A stretch of 7,871 nt of DNA from Bacillota bacterium (GTDB lineage Bacteria > Bacillota > Dehalobacteriia > UBA4068 > UBA4997): contig JAFQHB010000096.1 of assembly GCA_017398165.1 (NCBI GenBank), positions 1 to 7,871 of the forward strand, given 5' to 3'. Under the pieces are notes generated by a model. The model was not told the origin of the DNA. It did not search any database and was given only the letters and a program-made list of their open reading frames with translations. The stretch's first letter is position 1. Each line of letters opens with the position of its first letter. The position numbers and the translations under genes were made by a program. This document shows positions 6,770 through 7,871 of this stretch, one piece after another.

Positions 6770-7264
6770 TCAGCCGTTCAGCAGCCAGATGCCGAGATTG
6801 AGATAGAGCGCAAAGCAGCTCCACAGCAGATAGGGCAGCATCAGCAGGGCTGCGGTGCGGCTGCAGCGGCCGAATGCGCGTATCATCAGCAAGATCAGCA
6901 CGACCAGCAGGCACAGCCACAAGAAGGCAAAAAGCCGCATTTGCAGATTAAAGAAGAATATCGGCCAGAGGAAATTGACCGCCAGCTGCACAGCATACAG
7001 CCGCAGGGCGCGCTGATTCTCGTCGGGACAATGCCGCCACACCAGCCACGATGCTATACCCATCAGCAGATAAAGAATCGGCCAGATGATGGGGAAAACG
7101 CTGGGCGGCGGTGCAAAAGGCGGCTGCAGTAAGATCTCATACTGTTCACGGGAGGCGCTGCCGGAAATAAGCCCGGATAGCAGCCCTACCGCCTCGGGTA
7201 TCAGTATGGCGATGATAAGGCTTTTGAGAGTGCGCTTTTTGCGGTTGGTCAATAAGTTTTGCAT
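6770..7264 (-). CDS. tspO: TspO/MBR family membrane protein
   Basis: TspO (translocator protein / benzodiazepine-receptor family) is a five-helix membrane protein that binds tetrapyrroles and similar ligands in the bacterial envelope; its physiological role is still debated. The protein is 164 aa, typical. A short basic N-terminus (NRKKRTLK, 7-14) precedes hydrophobic helices at about 15-34, 56-76, 87-107, 111-131 and 137-160. Signature segments are QPPFAPPPSVFPIIWPILYLLMG (47-69), VQLAVNFLWPIFFF (92-105) and PYLLWSCFALYLNLGIWLLN (144-163). The ATG at 7264 is chosen because the family N-terminus starts there; the frame continues upstream through non-conserved residues. A weak GGCAGG lies before it. 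The gene converges on hisJ and has no visible terminator of its own. Confidence 0.93.
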   Translation of the reverse strand: MQNLLTNRKKRTLKSLIIAILIPEAVGLLSGLISGSASREQYEILLQPPFAPPPSVFPIIWPILYLLMGIASWLVWRHCPDENQRALRLYAVQLAVNFLWPIFFFNLQMRLFAFLWLCLLVVLILLMIRAFGRCSRTAALLMLPYLLWSCFALYLNLGIWLLNG

Positions 7265-7292
7265 ATGATGTACCTGCCTGATTGGGATGAGA

Positions 7293-7322
7293 TAATTACT
7301 ACTTAATATGCTGATTTGGCAG
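7293..7322 (-). promoter_or_regulatory. Possible tspO promoter (weak match)
   Basis: Read on the - strand, CTGCCA (7317-7322) and TAATTA (7293-7298) are separated by 18 bp and lie about 30-60 bp before the tspO ATG. Both depart from consensus, so position is the main support. Confidence 0.2.
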
Positions 7323-7337
7323 CGGATTATGCTACAT

Positions 7338-7377
7338 AGTCTGAGAACGCTTGATAGGAGTGTTTTCAGACTTTTTT
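7338..7377 (+). terminator. Strong rho-independent terminator, + strand
   Basis: A 14-bp stem (arms 7338-7351 and 7359-7372, beginning AGTCTGAGAAC and ending TTTTCAGACT) is fully paired with two G-U wobbles. It closes a 7-nt loop TGATAGG and runs directly into a T tract (7372-7377). The polarity is + strand only; on the - strand no T-run follows the hairpin. No + strand gene ends nearby, since tspO points the other way and starts 74 bp to the left. It may therefore end his operon transcripts that read through tspO, or a short RNA started within or beside tspO. Confidence 0.85.
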
Positions 7378-7393
7378 GTTTGGGCGCAAAATG

Positions 7394-7406
7394 CCCGGCG
7401 GCCGGG
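7394..7406. repeat. Short GC-rich inverted repeat
   Basis: CCCGGC and GCCGGG flank a single central G, 17 bp past the terminator T tract. The hairpin would be small and no T-run follows it on either strand, so it is not a second terminator. It could be part of a leader structure or a protein site, or be chance. Confidence 0.35.
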
Positions 7407-7442
7407 GGATATGGGGTGGGGTAACATTGGACTGCCGGGAAG

Positions 7443-7484
7443 GTATGAGAGATATTGTATGAGAGATATTTGATAAAAGATATT
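7443..7484. repeat. Three tandem 14-bp repeats upstream of ftsE
   Basis: GTATGAGAGATATT occurs twice with no gap (7443-7456 and 7457-7470). A third, degenerate unit, TGATAAAAGATATT (7471-7484), matches it at 10 of 14 positions and keeps the GATATT end. The array overlaps the -35 of the best promoter match for ftsE. It could be a set of regulator sites or a slippage product. Confidence 0.7.
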
Positions 7485-7497
7485 GGCAGGTTAATTT
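7470..7497 (+). promoter_or_regulatory. Possible ftsE promoter
   Basis: TTGATA (7470-7475) and TAATTT (7492-7497) are separated by 16 bp and resemble sigma-70/A -35 and -10 elements. This is the best pair I find between the terminator and ftsE. The -35 lies at the boundary of the second and third tandem repeats. Confidence 0.35.
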
Positions 7498-7708
7498 GTA
7501 AAAATACGGCGTTTGCGGCAGGGAAACAGGAATTGCCGTCGAATAAAAACAAATAATTGTGTAATATTGCCTGCTGTCGGATGCCCGGTATTGGCGGCGT
7601 TTGGTGCGGCGGCAGAGTGATGGTGTTTTATTGCGTTGAATGTGATTTGGTGTATAGGGATAGTCTGGATCGTGTCGCAAAAAGAATTAGTGGGGTGGAA
7701 ATGAGAAA

Positions 7709-7871
7709 ATGGCAATGATCGATATGGCAAATGTGTATAAGACTTATGAGGGCGGCAACCCGGCGCTGAACGATATTTCCTTGCAGATCGAAAGCGGCGA
7801 GTTCGTGTATCTGACCGGCCAGAGCGGCGCCGGCAAGAGTACGCTCATCAAGCTGTTGTTCCGCGAGGTGC
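7709..7871 (+). CDS. ftsE: Cell-division ABC transporter ATPase FtsE (5' part, runs off the window)
   Basis: FtsE is the cytoplasmic ATPase of the FtsEX complex, which controls cell-wall hydrolases at division or during growth through its membrane partner FtsX. Only the first 54 residues are present. They contain the ABC N-terminal strand MIDMANVYKTYEGG (3-16), ALNDISLQI (19-27), and the Walker A motif GQSGAGKST (37-45) followed by LIKLLFRE (46-53). The last segment is typical of FtsE rather than other small ABC ATPases. The ATG at 7709 follows GGGGTGG (7692-7698) at 10-nt spacing; the ATG two codons later (7715) is a possible alternative. An earlier ATG at 7701 is in another frame and stops after five codons. 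ftsX would be expected just downstream, outside the window. Confidence 0.85.
   Translation, partial: MAMIDMANVYKTYEGGNPALNDISLQIESGEFVYLTGQSGAGKSTLIKLLFREV

Larger units (their letters stand above)
7265..7708. other. Gene-free region between divergent tspO and ftsE
   Basis: No credible coding sequence is seen in these 444 bp; the open frames present lack family resemblance and suitable ribosome binding sites. The region holds a + strand terminator at its left end, a GC-rich inverted repeat, three tandem 14-bp repeats and promoter-like sequences, each listed separately. No tRNA or recognisable riboswitch class was found. If ftsE is transcribed from the promoter candidate at 7470-7497, its leader would be about 200 nt long. 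Confidence 0.6.

Noticed and set aside
7267..7308. A 13-codon + strand leader-peptide-like frame shortly before the terminator
   Set aside because: It has no ribosome binding site and no run of a regulatory amino acid, so an attenuator model is unsupported.
7265..7552. Upstream extension of the tspO reading frame by 96 codons
   Set aside because: The extension would translate through the terminator, the tandem repeats and other non-conserved DNA. The TspO family N-terminus begins at the ATG at 7264.
7366..7680. A 104-codon - strand open frame in the tspO-ftsE intergenic region
   Set aside because: It overlaps the terminator and tandem repeats, has no domain-like features, and its composition reflects AT-rich noncoding DNA.

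Overview
This window holds most of a histidine biosynthesis operon on the + strand, a TspO/MBR-family membrane protein gene on the - strand converging on it, a gene-free stretch of about 440 bp, and the first 54 codons of an ftsE-like ABC ATPase gene that runs off the end. It looks bacterial. The compact gene order hisD-C-B-H-A-F-IE, a monofunctional HisB, a fused HisIE, a PHP-type histidinol-phosphatase at the end of the operon, strong AGGAG-type ribosome binding sites and the FtsE N-terminus together suggest a moderately GC-rich member of the Bacillota (Clostridia or Negativicutes). That placement is inference; no rRNA or other marker gene is present.

Layout. Positions 1-117 are GC-rich, can form several short tetraloop hairpins and are unidentified. 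Positions 118-193 switch sharply to AT-rich DNA with a perfect 14-bp palindrome and a weak promoter-like match just before hisD. The his genes follow from 194 to 6766: hisD, hisC, hisB, hisH, hisA, hisF, hisIE and the PHP phosphatase gene (called hisJ here). Junctions are tight, with 1-, 7- and 4-nt overlaps and gaps of 3, 16 and 30 nt. The one wider junction is 59 AT-rich nt before hisIE. tspO (7264 to 6770, - strand) ends only 3 nt from the hisJ stop. The 7265-7708 region contains a strong + strand rho-independent terminator, a three-copy 14-bp tandem repeat and a possible promoter, then ftsE starts at 7709.

How the genes work together. HisIE hydrolyses phosphoribosyl-ATP to phosphoribosyl-AMP and opens its ring. 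HisA isomerises the product. HisH supplies ammonia to HisF, which makes imidazole glycerol phosphate and AICAR, the latter returning to purine synthesis. HisB dehydrates the product, HisC transaminates it, HisJ removes the phosphate and HisD oxidises histidinol to histidine. Every step after the first is encoded here. The first enzyme, HisG (with HisZ if the short form is used), is not in the window and must lie upstream or elsewhere.

I see no new defence, mobile or other exotic system. The points most worth a second look are regulatory: the missing terminator between hisJ and tspO combined with a strong + strand terminator beyond tspO, the palindrome before hisD, the tandem repeats before ftsE, and the unidentified GC-rich element at the left edge.
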